DNA of 64,000 bases from Streptomyces tardus (GCF_018101125.2 NZ_JAELVF020000001.1:2399234-2463233), one strand, 5' to 3'; shown: positions 8,919-16,774, counted from the stretch's first letter. The notes: generated from the letters alone by a model not told the origin. Made by a program: numbers and translations.

Positions 8919-9215
8919 ATGAGTACAGTTCTGGAGGTGGAGTTTGATCCGAGGTATCCGAAGTGGGTTCAGATCGCCGATGTAGTGCGTGAGCGCATCG
9001 CGTCAGGCGAGTACCCGCCGCGCGCCCTGATCTCCGAACTGCGGCTGGAGCAGGAGTTCGCAGTCGCCCGGGTCACCGTTCGCAAGGTGACGCGGGCTCT
9101 GCGCGAAGAGGGCCTCATCACCACCCACCCCGGCATGGGCTCCTTCGTCACCGACAACCCCACCCAGGCGGGGGACGGAGTCGAGTCGGGCGACGCGACC
9201 GACGGCAAGCCGTAG
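8919..9215 (+). CDS. short GntR-family transcriptional regulator
   Basis: A 98-aa protein that is almost only the GntR winged-helix DNA-binding domain (about residues 8-80). It shows the typical features: PKWVQIADVVRERI at the start, a SELRLEQEF turn, RVTVRKVTRAL as recognition helix and GLITTHPGMGSFV as wing. The family normally carries an effector domain of 150 or more residues behind this. None is present here, only an acidic tail, so it either acts as a constitutive repressor or senses through a partner. KorSA-type GntR proteins control transfer in Streptomyces integrative elements, but those are larger. It is divergent from the two tiny genes and lies between the T4SS-like set and the WXG genes. 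Confidence 0.88.
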   Translation: MSTVLEVEFDPRYPKWVQIADVVRERIASGEYPPRALISELRLEQEFAVARVTVRKVTRALREEGLITTHPGMGSFVTDNPTQAGDGVESGDATDGKP

Positions 9216-9526
9216 CCACCTAAACCCACGCCGCCGCTGGTTCGCCCGCCGCGTCGAATCGCGCCTTGAGTGGTCTTTGACGGGAATAGCTGGTTGCGTC
9301 CAATAAGGACGGCGATCGAAGTGAATTCCCTTTCGTTGCCATACTTCCGCGTCCTCCCTCGTGAAGGGACAGATGGCTCGCGCACGGCCATGCACGCTGT
9401 GTAACCTCTGTGTGCGTGCTGCCGTCGGGGGCCCAGAGGCGGCAACAGCAGGGGATGAGCCGCCTCGGGACGTAACGGTACGTCGCGAGCGAACGGCCGA
9501 TTCAACGTGTCATGAAAGAGGGGGCA
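9216..9526. other. intergenic region before the WXG gene set
   Basis: No convincing gene. It has a moderately AT-richer middle (about 9280-9350) and a GACGTA-ACGG-TACGTC inverted repeat at 9469-9484, 43 bp before the ESX-like ATG. It probably holds the promoter of the following operon. Confidence 0.5.
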
Positions 9527-9838
9527 ATGACCAACGGCTACGACGTCGAAAGCAGTTCGCTACGTGCCTACGCGAAAGCTGTCGATGATGCTGCCGCCAG
9601 GATCGAGCGCATCCGAAAGCGAACGTCAGCACTGACGATCCCGGACCACGCATTCGGCAAACTGCCGGAGTCGGGCGCACTCAAAAAGGACTACGAGGAC
9701 AAGTCGGAGCAAGCCGCCAAGGATCTGACCGACGCGATAGACAGCATGGAACTCATCGCCAAGGGCATGCGCGCCTCCGCCGGTGGTTACGACGACAACG
9801 AAGACGTGCAGAGCGTCCGGTTCGGGGGCTCGAACTGA
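9527..9838 (+). CDS. ESX/WXG100-like small helical protein
   Basis: A 103-aa protein of two helices around a central turn, the size and shape of ESX (ESAT-6-like) type VII secretion substrates and chaperones. The canonical Trp-x-Gly is not present; FGKLPESG lies at the expected turn, as in many actinobacterial variants. The ATG at 9527 is preferred over the one 15 bp upstream because an AAAGAGGGGG ribosome site lies between the two and serves the second. Its TGA overlaps the ATG of the next gene by one base, so the pair should be co-translated, as with ESX substrate pairs. No ESX ATPase or membrane component is in the window. Confidence 0.7.
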   Translation: MTNGYDVESSSLRAYAKAVDDAAARIERIRKRTSALTIPDHAFGKLPESGALKKDYEDKSEQAAKDLTDAIDSMELIAKGMRASAGGYDDNEDVQSVRFGGSN

Positions 9839-10773
9839 TGACTGCCGAGTGGCGAAACGAGGGCGACGCACTCACCCGGATCAACTACACCCCGGATTCG
9901 CCGGGTTCGGTGCTGGACGAGATCGTGCGTGACGTGCTCAAGCAGTTCAATGTCGATGAACTGCTCGAGAAGGTCAGCGGCGACAACGAGAAGCTTCTCG
10001 CGGTCGCACAGAAGTGGCGTGATGAGGCGACGGCTCTGCGTGGCGTCGTCGAAGACCTCCAGGCGGAGCGCAAGACGCTGCAACGGTCCTGGACAGGTCC
10101 GGCCTCCACGGCGTTCGGCGTGGCTGCCAACGGATTCGAGCTTGCCCTGCTCGGCGAGGCCGACGACATGGACACCACGGCCGAGTTGCTGGAACTTGCC
10201 GCGCTCGAGTGCGGCGAGGCGGAGCGGCTCATGCTCGACCTCGTGGTCGAGCTGGTGCAGAGCATCGCGGTGACCGCCGCGACGAGCGCCATCCTCTCCC
10301 TGGTCACTTTCGGCGCCTCCGCGGCCATCGGTGCAGTGATCTCCGGAGCGAACATCGCCTATCGCGTAGCGCGCGGTGTGCGTATCACCGCTCAACTCGC
10401 AGAGCGCTTGGCCCGCTTGTCGCGCCGCATGCAGGCAAGGCGGAAACTTGAAGGTCTAAAAGGGAAATTTGACAAGCTCGACGAGATAAAGAAGAAGAAG
10501 GAGGTGGATCGCACGACCGGGGAGGAGCAGTTCCTTCAGAAGTACAAGGAGATGCAGAAGGAAGTTAAGAAGGGCGTCGGCAAGACGGTCAAGCGCGGTC
10601 TTGACGTCAAGCCTGTCGGTCCGATTAAAGAGGCGCTCCTCGGGGATGAAGACGCAGCTGTCTCCGAGGTCAGGGACAGTTATGAAAGAAGACCTGAACA
10701 GCAGACTTTCGCGGATCGGTTGGAGAATCCAACACCGGTGCAGAAGAGGTCGGTTGAAGAGGCTTTCGGGTAG
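9838..10773 (+). CDS. WXG-domain protein with hydrophobic middle and Lys-rich tail (candidate type VII effector)
   Basis: A 311-aa protein. Residues about 22-130 form a WXG100-like helical hairpin with WTG at 85-87. A strongly hydrophobic, Ala/Ile/Val-rich stretch follows (about 141-175), then a highly charged Lys/Glu segment (about 190-265) and a polar C terminus. LXG/WXG polymorphic toxins have this overall plan (export domain, spacer, effector), but I do not recognise a toxin domain; the hydrophobic block could insert in membranes. It starts in the stop codon of the ESX-like gene. GC falls clearly after about 10440 (AAA, GAT and ATT codons appear), unlike the upstream half, which suggests a mosaic or recently acquired 3' part. 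Effector function is inference. Confidence 0.65.
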   Translation: MTAEWRNEGDALTRINYTPDSPGSVLDEIVRDVLKQFNVDELLEKVSGDNEKLLAVAQKWRDEATALRGVVEDLQAERKTLQRSWTGPASTAFGVAANGFELALLGEADDMDTTAELLELAALECGEAERLMLDLVVELVQSIAVTAATSAILSLVTFGASAAIGAVISGANIAYRVARGVRITAQLAERLARLSRRMQARRKLEGLKGKFDKLDEIKKKKEVDRTTGEEQFLQKYKEMQKEVKKGVGKTVKRGLDVKPVGPIKEALLGDEDAAVSEVRDSYERRPEQQTFADRLENPTPVQKRSVEEAFG

Positions 10774-10906
10774 GCCGATAGTTCTTCGAGGAGTGTCGGG
10801 CTCTTCGACTGTGGTGTGACAAGTATCGGTGCAAGATAAGTGGTTGACGGATGGTGAAATCGGGTGGGCAGTGCGGTCCGCCTCGATAATTCGAGTGGAG
10901 TCATCA

Positions 10907-11611
10907 ATGCTGGATAGCCGAGAAGCGGTGGACCCGCCGCCCGGAGGCCTCCTCGGTGCGCGAAATGTGGTGCCTGTCGGGTTGAAGCGGCCTGCGCTGA
11001 TGAGGCGTTCGAAAGTACTCGAAGGAGCTAAGGAGAAGCGCGAAGGAATCAAGCTTCCATCGACGCCCCGGGATTGTCTGGAGTTCCTCTATGCGCCATT
11101 CTCGTATGTGTTTGAGAGCTTGATTCAGCGTCCAACGGACCGTTGGGTTGGTGAACCGTTCGAGCGCGCGTTGAGCAGGCTCAGTGACCGCAACCGTCGA
11201 GTGTCCCGTCAGAAGGGGACCATGGGTGATCGGCTGAGGTGCGCCTTGTTCCCGCGTGGGCGTATCGGGCCAAGAACGATGCTGGAGCGCACCGGGGAAG
11301 GAATGCGGCTGGTCTATCGGCACACTCAACCCTCCGGCGTCGAGCTGGCGGAGCTTGGCTGGGAGGCTCGGCTCGGTGACCTCCGATGGATCAGACCACG
11401 ACGAGATCGTTCCTTCGGCTTCTACGAGTTCGGGTTCGTCGACGGCTCCTGGATCAGCATTTCGCTGGGTTACTCCACTCAAGCCGAGGCCATACAGGAC
11501 TTCCTCGCACTCTTCCCTGCCCACTTGCATCTGCCTGCTGAGGAGAACCCGTCGAAGGGGTTGGCGAAGTCGCTCGAGCAGGAGTGGAAGTCGCGGCAGG
11601 TGTCGGTCTGA
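10907..11611 (+). CDS. 234-aa protein of unknown function, possible partner of the WXG protein
   Basis: No family recognised. No membrane segment or signal peptide. The N-terminal half is basic and polar, and the C-terminal half is aromatic and beta-rich (WEARLGDLRW, FGFYEFGFVDGSW), ending in a helix. ATG 10907 is chosen because GGAG stands six bases before it; a GTG at 10829 in the same frame would add 26 residues but lacks a good ribosome site. It follows the WXG gene after 133 bp of unusually AT-rich sequence and ends before a strong hairpin. Position suggests an immunity protein or export partner for the WXG protein, without direct evidence. Confidence 0.6.
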   Translation: MLDSREAVDPPPGGLLGARNVVPVGLKRPALMRRSKVLEGAKEKREGIKLPSTPRDCLEFLYAPFSYVFESLIQRPTDRWVGEPFERALSRLSDRNRRVSRQKGTMGDRLRCALFPRGRIGPRTMLERTGEGMRLVYRHTQPSGVELAELGWEARLGDLRWIRPRRDRSFGFYEFGFVDGSWISISLGYSTQAEAIQDFLALFPAHLHLPAEENPSKGLAKSLEQEWKSRQVSV

Positions 11612-11628
11612 GGGTTGGCGTCAAGTGC

Positions 11629-11666
11629 CCGCTGGGGCCTGCCTGTTGGAGGGCGGGCCCCAGCGG
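11629..11666. terminator. bidirectional hairpin terminator
   Basis: An 11-bp perfect stem (CCGCTGGGGCC pairing with GGCCCCAGCGG) around a 16-nt loop, between two convergent genes. No U-tract, as usual in Streptomyces. Confidence 0.8.
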
Positions 11667-11692
11667 TCGTGTGGGCTGCTCGTGGGTGCCGG

Positions 11693-12556
11693 TCAGACGG
11701 CGCGGGCGGCGCCGTCGAGGATGACGCGTGCGACAAGTGCCGGGTCGTCGGGCATCGGGGTGTGGCCGAGGCCGGTGAGCCGTACGAGGTGGGCGCCGGG
11801 CACCAGGCGCTTGGCCGCCGCCCCTTGGCGGATCGGCAGCAGGCGGTCCTTGGAGCCCCAGGCGATCGTCACCGGGATGTCCGGGATGTCGCCGCTCAGG
11901 CGCAGCGAGTCGCGGTGGTGGACGGTCGCCTCGAATCCCGAGCAGTGCCGGTAGCCGAGCACGTCGGCGGCGGTGTACTCGGGGCTGATACGGGCGGGAC
12001 GGGCGTAGACGGTGCTGGTGAGCAGGGCCCGGCCTGCGGTCGAACGGCTCAGGGCGCCGATCAGCGGGTACGGCAGCGTACGGGCGGCCAGCCGCATCGC
12101 GTGCAGCGCCAGTACGGCGCGCTGCTTGTCCACGGGGCCGTAGAAACCGGCGGGGCTGAGCGCGGTGCAGGAGCGTGCGAGGCCTCGGTGGCCCAGTTCG
12201 AGCGCGATCAGCCCGCCGAGGGAGTTGCCGGCGACGTGCGGCCTCTCGATGCCCAACTCGCGGAAGAGACCGGCCAGTACGGCGCAGAAACCGTCCAGGT
12301 CGTAGTACAGGGCGTCGGGCATGCGCGGGGAGTCGCCGAAGCCCGGGAGGTCGACGGCGATCACGTCGTAGCGTTCGCGCAGCCCGGCGACCACCGGGTC
12401 CCAGCCGCCGAGGCGGTGGCCGATGCCGTGGACGAGGACCAGCGGTTCACCGCTGCCGCCGCGCTCGTAGTGCAGGCCGGCCTGCGCGGTGCCGGTCGGT
12501 GCGTGGACGGTGAACGTGGCGGTGGCGGCGGCCGGTTCCTGCTGGGCGGCGGTCAT
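11693..12556 (-). CDS. alpha/beta-hydrolase
   Basis: A 287-aa soluble protein with the complete alpha/beta-hydrolase signature: oxyanion motif HGIG (about residue 43), nucleophile elbow GNSLGG with Ser112, an Asp in WGSKDR late in the fold and a His in GLGHTP near the C terminus. About 25 polar residues precede the first strand. Substrates of this family range from esters to lactones and epoxides, and nothing here fixes one. It is monocistronic, convergent with the WXG set across a terminator. Upstream is a long spacer filled with GTACG repeats that separates it from the divergent sigma-factor gene. Confidence 0.88.
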   Translation of the reverse strand: MTAAQQEPAAATATFTVHAPTGTAQAGLHYERGGSGEPLVLVHGIGHRLGGWDPVVAGLRERYDVIAVDLPGFGDSPRMPDALYYDLDGFCAVLAGLFRELGIERPHVAGNSLGGLIALELGHRGLARSCTALSPAGFYGPVDKQRAVLALHAMRLAARTLPYPLIGALSRSTAGRALLTSTVYARPARISPEYTAADVLGYRHCSGFEATVHHRDSLRLSGDIPDIPVTIAWGSKDRLLPIRQGAAAKRLVPGAHLVRLTGLGHTPMPDDPALVARVILDGAARAV

Positions 12557-12978
12557 TAGCTTCCCTCTGGTCCTGTGCGACGGCGGCGGGCGGGTCTCCG
12601 GCTCGTACGGCGCGTACGGGGAGCTCGGCGCGTACGTGGCGTAAGGCGTGTACGGCGTGTACGTGGTGTCCGGTGCGTACGTGGCGTACGTGGCTTACGG
12701 CTCGTCCGGCTGTACCCGGTGTCCGGTCGGCGACCGGATCGGGCTCGTGGGATCGGGTCGTGGTGGCGTGGTCGGCGGCGTGGTGTCGGCGTGGTGGCGG
12801 CGTGGTCGGTGGTGTGTCCCGTCTCGTGGAAAGGATGTCAACGATCCGCCCGTACGCACAGCCCGGACGGGTGTCGACGGTGCCCGTGGCCGGGTGTCCG
12901 GGTCGCCCGAATGCCGCCCGTGGGGTGGTACGCGCGGACTATGGTCGGGATTCGCGCGGGTAGCAGGAGGGGGAGGCC
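12557..12978. repeat. intergenic spacer with degenerate GTACG-rich repeats
   Basis: Holds no gene. From about 12598 to 12715 the sequence is a run of variants of GGCGTACG/GTGTACG, more than ten GTAC cores, followed by GGTGT/GGCGTGGTGG-rich sequence. Promoters of the two divergent genes must lie here. A GGAGGGGGAGG ribosome site precedes the sigma gene. Confidence 0.7.
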
Positions 12979-13584
12979 ATGGCCGATACGCCGGACGGCG
13001 CGGCGCGGTGGGAGCGTCAGATTCAGGTCCGCCTGGTCCGTGGCGAAGCCGCAGCTCTCGGCGAGCTCTACGACCGGCACGCGCGATTCGTCCACGCGCT
13101 GGCGGCGCGGCTGGTCGGTGAGGAACGTGCGGCCGGCGATCTGGTGGTCCAGGTGTTCGCCGAACTCTGGGAGCAGCCGCAGGAGTTCGACCCGCAACGG
13201 TGCCGACTGCGGAGCTGGCTGGTCATCCGGACGGATGAACTGGCGCGGCGGCGACGGCTGCCGGCGGACTTCGGGGCAGTACGGACGCCGTATCCGGACG
13301 TCCCGGCGACCGGGGTTCCGTCGGACGCTGCCGGGCTCGCGCAGGTGGCGTGCCTGGCGGCGGTTCTCAGTTCGATGAGTTCGGGCGTGCGCTCCGCGCT
13401 TCACCTCGTGCACACGGGGAACATGAACTACCGCCAGGCGGCGGTCAAGCTGGGGATCAGCGAGCAGGAGGCGGCGCGCCGGCTGCGGGTGGGCCTCAAG
13501 CTGATCGCCGACGCGTCCGGGGCCTCCGGGGCGTCCGGGGCGTCCGACGCGTCCGGGGCGGCCGGGGAGGAGGACAGACGGTGA
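12979..13584 (+). CDS. ECF-type RNA polymerase sigma factor
   Basis: A 201-aa extracytoplasmic-function sigma factor. Region 2 spans about residues 20-92, with the LYDRHARFV and VFAELWE helices that bind core polymerase and the -10 element. Region 4 spans about 127-178, with a helix-turn-helix around YRQAAVKLGISEQEAARRL. The tail is a Gly/Ala/Ser repeat (DNA 13515-13560), probably a flexible linker. A GGAGG site stands before the ATG. Its TGA overlaps the GTG of the next gene, a zinc anti-sigma factor, the classic ECF/anti-sigma arrangement. Expected role: switching on a small regulon when the partner releases it. Confidence 0.92.
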   Translation: MADTPDGAARWERQIQVRLVRGEAAALGELYDRHARFVHALAARLVGEERAAGDLVVQVFAELWEQPQEFDPQRCRLRSWLVIRTDELARRRRLPADFGAVRTPYPDVPATGVPSDAAGLAQVACLAAVLSSMSSGVRSALHLVHTGNMNYRQAAVKLGISEQEAARRLRVGLKLIADASGASGASGASDASGAAGEEDRR

Positions 13585-14795
13585 ACGACGACTCCGGTGA
13601 GCATCTCCGCCTCCAGCACCTGCTCGGCGCCTGGGCTCTGCACGCCTGCTCGCCCGAGGAGACAGTGGAGGTCGAGGAGCACCTCCTCGACTGTGCGGCG
13701 TGCGCGTCCGAGGCGGACCGGCTCCGTTCCGCCATCGGGCTGCTGCACCCCCATATGAACCTGGATCTGGCGCCGGCCCTGCGCGCGGAAGTGCTCGGTG
13801 CCTGTCTGAGCGCTCGTGCGCCCGAGGTCGGCGTGCCCGACTACGCGCAGCCCTACGACGCCGAGACCGCCCGGCTCGACGCACTGCTTGCCGATCTGAG
13901 CGAGGAGGAGTGGGACGCCGGCGTCCAACTGGAGTGGTTCGAGGGCGAGGAGACCGCCCGGCGCGGTACGTCCGTGAGCGGGGTGCTCGGCCACCTGCTG
14001 GTGGTGGACGGCATGGTGGCGTCCTCGCTCGGCTTGCCCGACCCGTTGCGCGGACGCGGACGCGGACGCGGTGGCGTGGGCGATGGCATGGGTGGCGAGG
14101 GCGAGCGGCCCGAGCAGCGGGCCGAGGACCGTACCGAGGCGTTCTGGGAGCAGGTGGACTCGGACTGGCGGCAGCTGGACTCGGAGCCGCCGGAGCGGTG
14201 GCCGGGTGCCGACGGGGGCCCGGGCTCCCTGCGCCGGGTCTGGCGGGACCAGGCGCACGAGCTGATCAGGACCTGCGCGTTCAGCGGCAAGGGCGTCGCG
14301 GACATCGCCGTGCCCTACGGCGACGGCGTCGTACTGCCGCTCCGACTCGCCCTGCTGGACCGCGCGTTCGAGACCTGGATCCACGCCACGGACATCGCGG
14401 AAGCGGTCGACTACCCGTACCCGCCGCCCGTTCCCGAGCATCTGCGCACCCTGATCTCCGTCGCGGTGTCGATGCTGCCCTCGGTACTCGCCGCGCGACG
14501 GCAGGCGGGGCTGGCCTCGCCGCCGGTGCCGGTCGCCCGGCCGGGTTCCGCGTCGCGCAGCCTGTGCCTGCGGATCGAGGGCGAGAGCGGCGGTGAGTGG
14601 TACCTCCCGCTGGACGACCCCGGGGGCCCGGCCGGGCCGGAGAACTGTGTCAGCCAAGTGGTGCTGCCCGAAGTCCAGTTCTGCCGTCTGGCCGCCGGCC
14701 ATCTGCCGCCGCGGCGGGCGGCGGAGGGCCAGCAGGGCGACCAGCAGGCGGTTGTCGAGCTGCTGTACGCCACGGCCTCAATGAGCCGCCTGTGA
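13581..14795 (+). CDS. zinc-finger anti-sigma factor fused to a mycothiol-dependent isomerase-like (MDMPI) domain
   Basis: A 404-aa protein. The N-terminal 60 residues hold the ZAS anti-sigma motif His34-x3-Cys38-x2-Cys41. The remainder (about 85-400) resembles the MDMPI/DinB-type four-helix fold that uses mycothiol, seen in the GVLGHLLVVDGMVASSLG helix and the later WIHATDIAEAV segment. A Gly/Arg-rich insertion (about 155-175) is low-complexity. It lacks a membrane helix, so this is a soluble sensor. GTG start in a GTGA overlap with the sigma gene. Inference: cysteine oxidation, zinc loss or mycothiol status frees the sigma factor. The fusion is known among actinobacterial anti-sigma factors, but its ligand here is unknown. 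Confidence 0.85.
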   Translation: MNDDSGEHLRLQHLLGAWALHACSPEETVEVEEHLLDCAACASEADRLRSAIGLLHPHMNLDLAPALRAEVLGACLSARAPEVGVPDYAQPYDAETARLDALLADLSEEEWDAGVQLEWFEGEETARRGTSVSGVLGHLLVVDGMVASSLGLPDPLRGRGRGRGGVGDGMGGEGERPEQRAEDRTEAFWEQVDSDWRQLDSEPPERWPGADGGPGSLRRVWRDQAHELIRTCAFSGKGVADIAVPYGDGVVLPLRLALLDRAFETWIHATDIAEAVDYPYPPPVPEHLRTLISVAVSMLPSVLAARRQAGLASPPVPVARPGSASRSLCLRIEGESGGEWYLPLDDPGGPAGPENCVSQVVLPEVQFCRLAAGHLPPRRAAEGQQGDQQAVVELLYATASMSRL

Positions 14796-14819
14796 CGCGT
14801 CGGGCCACCCCCGGCGGCA

Positions 14820-14905
14820 GGGGCGTACGGGGCGTACGGGTGGCCGGGCGTACGGGCCGGCCGGGGCGTACGAGGCGTACGGGCCGTACGGGGCGTACGG
14901 GTGGC
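14820..14905. repeat. GGGCGTACG tandem-like repeats between convergent genes
   Basis: About eight imperfect copies of a 9-bp unit, GGGCGTACG or close variants, fill the space between the anti-sigma stop and the 140-aa gene. Pairing between CGTACG palindromes could act as a weak terminator. Confidence 0.7.
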
Positions 14906-14931
14906 GGACGCCGGATCGCGGTCCGGGCGCG

Positions 14932-15354
14932 TCAACGCAGGTGTGTGCCGCCGGTGTTGAGGGCCCGATAGCCGACCAGTCGCGGTACGAGGGTGAAGCC
15001 GGGGTCGGCGGGCAGCCCGGCGAGCACGGCCTGCGAGGGGTCGCCGAACACCTCGAAGCGTTCCACCTCGCAGTGCTCCATGACGTCCCGGATGTAGGGG
15101 TCGGAGAGGTGCCAGTGCCGGAGCACGGACTCGGAGTCGGCGTAGAGCTGGAAGCTGGTGGCGCGCAGCTCGGCCTCGTCGACGAAGACGTCCACCAGGA
15201 TCTGCGGCGCCTGCTGTTCGGCGAACGCGACGGCGCGGCGGATCGCCTCACCGAACTCCCCCAGACGGCCCGGCCTGATGCGCATGGTGTTGCGGAAGAG
15301 GAGACGGGTGGTGGCGGCCGGACCGGGTGCGGACCGCGGCGACGCGTCGGACAT
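14932..15354 (-). CDS. 140-aa dimeric alpha/beta-barrel-like protein (possible ABM-type)
   Basis: A 140-aa soluble protein with a beta-alpha-beta arrangement: a first strand FRNTMRIRPG, a helix to about residue 48, paired strands (LVDVFVDEAELRATSFQLYAD) and a terminal helix/strand. It resembles antibiotic-biosynthesis-monooxygenase or stress-responsive dimeric barrels, but the match is weak and no catalytic residue can be named. ATG 15354 was chosen because a GGAGG site stands just before it; reading further upstream only translates an 8-bp tandem repeat. That repeat array begins 27 bp before the start, so expression is probably affected by it. Confidence 0.7.
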   Translation of the reverse strand: MSDASPRSAPGPAATTRLLFRNTMRIRPGRLGEFGEAIRRAVAFAEQQAPQILVDVFVDEAELRATSFQLYADSESVLRHWHLSDPYIRDVMEHCEVERFEVFGDPSQAVLAGLPADPGFTLVPRLVGYRALNTGGTHLR

Positions 15355-15380
15355 GGTGTGCCTCCTGGGAGCGCGGGACG

Positions 15381-15460
15381 GTGACACCGTGACGTTGTGG
15401 TGCCGTGACGCTGTGACGCCGTGACGTCGTGACGTCGTGACGTCGTGACGTCGTGACGTC
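15381..15460. repeat. ten-unit 8-bp tandem repeat (GTGACGTC)
   Basis: Five degenerate units (15381-15420) followed by five perfect GTGACGTC units (15421-15460), 80 bp in strict 8-bp register. Each perfect copy contains the palindrome GACGTC, and the last one extends to TGACGTCA. It sits immediately upstream of the 140-aa gene. Confidence 0.97.
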
Positions 15461-15528
15461 ATCGTGGAGAGCACGCTAGAAGCTGAAGTCGAGTTGAAGT
15501 CAACCGTGCGGGGCGGTCGCTGTCGCTC

Positions 15529-15867
15529 TCACGCGGTGTCGTCGCGCAGGCGTTTCGGTGCGCGGGCGTGCCAGGACTCGCCGAGCAGCTCCCGCAGTTC
15601 GGCGGTACGCAGCCGTGCCAGCCGTGCCAGCACGCTCGCGTGCCCGCGGTAGTGGTCGGTGGTGAAGAACTTGTCCGGCTCGCCCTGGAGCAGCGCCTCG
15701 CGTTCGCCGAGGTCGGCGCGCCACAGGACGAGCACCCCGGGCTCGTCGTGGATCCGGGCGAAGATCCTGCCGGACACGTAGAAGGCGGGGGTGCCGTAGC
15801 AGGAACGTTCGGTGACCTCGGGATACGCGAGCGCCAAGCGCCGTACGTCCTCTTCACTGGTTGCCAT
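15529..15867 (-). CDS. MmcQ/YjbR-family protein
   Basis: A 112-aa protein matching the MmcQ/YjbR (DUF419) family, small double-wing proteins with a CyaY-like fold that are often annotated as DNA-binding but have no settled function. Visible family traits are the N-terminal LALAYPEVTERSCYG, the FYVSGRIFARIHDE strand pair and a C-terminal HxRAPKRL basic end. The length is normal. ATG 15867 has a GGAGG about 11 bp upstream. Monocistronic by appearance, in the same direction as the 140-aa gene and separated from it by the 8-bp repeat array. Confidence 0.85.
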   Translation of the reverse strand: MATSEEDVRRLALAYPEVTERSCYGTPAFYVSGRIFARIHDEPGVLVLWRADLGEREALLQGEPDKFFTTDHYRGHASVLARLARLRTAELRELLGESWHARAPKRLRDDTA

Positions 15868-16177
15868 GTGGACATGGTCCTCCAGCGCGACAGGTTGCAC
15901 CCCCGTGCGCCGGGGCGCGCCGCCCAGGGGCACCCGCGCCGGACGTGGTGCCACCCGCGCCGGACGTGGTGCGTGTGACGAAGCGGGCGGGTGCGTCGTC
16001 GGTGACGGGCGCGTCGTACGTGTCGGCTGGCCTGTCGGTGACGGGTGGGCTGTCCGGGAGTGAAGGTGGCGGGATGTCCGAGGGGCCGGCGGCGGCACTT
16101 ACGCTGGGGGTCCGGCTGTCGGCACTGTCCGGTCGCGCTGGTGGCGGCGGACGCGGGAGGGCGAGGGGTGCGGGGCC
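15868..16177. other. intergenic region between MmcQ-type and TetR genes
   Basis: No gene recognised. Contains a perfect 20-bp direct repeat (15931-15950 and 15952-15971) with a one-base spacer, and a GACGGGC/GTCGGTG-rich stretch. Divergent promoters for both neighbours are expected here. Confidence 0.5.
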
Positions 16178-16774
16178 ATGGCCCGTAAACAGCGGCGGGG
16201 CGAGGAGACGGCCGAACGACTGCTGGACGCCGCCCTCGCGGTCTACACCTCGGTGGGGCAGCCCGGTTTCACCGTCCAGGCGGTGGCCGACAGGAGCGGC
16301 GTCAGCCTGGGCAGCCTCTACCACCACTTCGGCAGTTTCGACGGGCTCGCCGCCGCCCTGTACACGCGGTGCATGGAGCAGCTGTGCGGCGAGACGAACG
16401 CCGCGCTCCTGCGCACCCGCACGACCCGTACCGGAACGCGGGCCTTCGTCGAGTCGTACCTGCGGTTCACCGAGGAGCATCCGGACGTGGCGCTGTTCAT
16501 CCACGCCTCCTCGCACTCGTCGTACCTCTCCACCCACGCCGAGCAGATCCGCGCCGCCAAGGAGCCGATGCGGCAGGCCCTCGCCGAGTGGCTCGGCCCG
16601 CGCATGGCGGCGGGCGAGATCGCGCCGATGCCACCGGAGGTGATCGAGGTGCTGGTCGTCGGTCCGCTGGCGGAGACGGCGGGCCGCTGGTTCTCCGAGT
16701 TCTACGACATCGACCTCCGGACGGCCGCCCGCGTCCTCCCGGACCGCATCTGGCGCTCCCTGCGCCCGGACTGA
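16178..16774 (+). CDS. TetR-family transcriptional regulator
   Basis: A 198-aa TetR protein. The N-terminal helix-turn-helix covers about residues 8-56 (TVQAVADRSGVSLGSLYHHFGSFDGLAAALY is the family hallmark, cited here as its pieces AVADRSGVS and GSLYHHF). The all-helical ligand domain follows to residue about 190. It is autonomous: the gene upstream is divergent and the gene downstream starts 300 bp later, so its target cannot be read from context. ATG start; the region before it is GGAGGGCGAGG-rich, which supplies a ribosome site. The ligand is unknown. Confidence 0.9.
   Translation: MARKQRRGEETAERLLDAALAVYTSVGQPGFTVQAVADRSGVSLGSLYHHFGSFDGLAAALYTRCMEQLCGETNAALLRTRTTRTGTRAFVESYLRFTEEHPDVALFIHASSHSSYLSTHAEQIRAAKEPMRQALAEWLGPRMAAGEIAPMPPEVIEVLVVGPLAETAGRWFSEFYDIDLRTAARVLPDRIWRSLRPD

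Noticed and set aside
9361..9588. Cys-containing 75-codon frame before the WXG genes
   Set aside because: Runs into the ESX-like gene in another frame and has no ribosome site or family resemblance.
10829..10906. Longer GTG start for the 234-aa gene
   Set aside because: No ribosome site before it and the extra 26 residues come from the AT-rich spacer; ATG 10907 has GGAG at the right distance.
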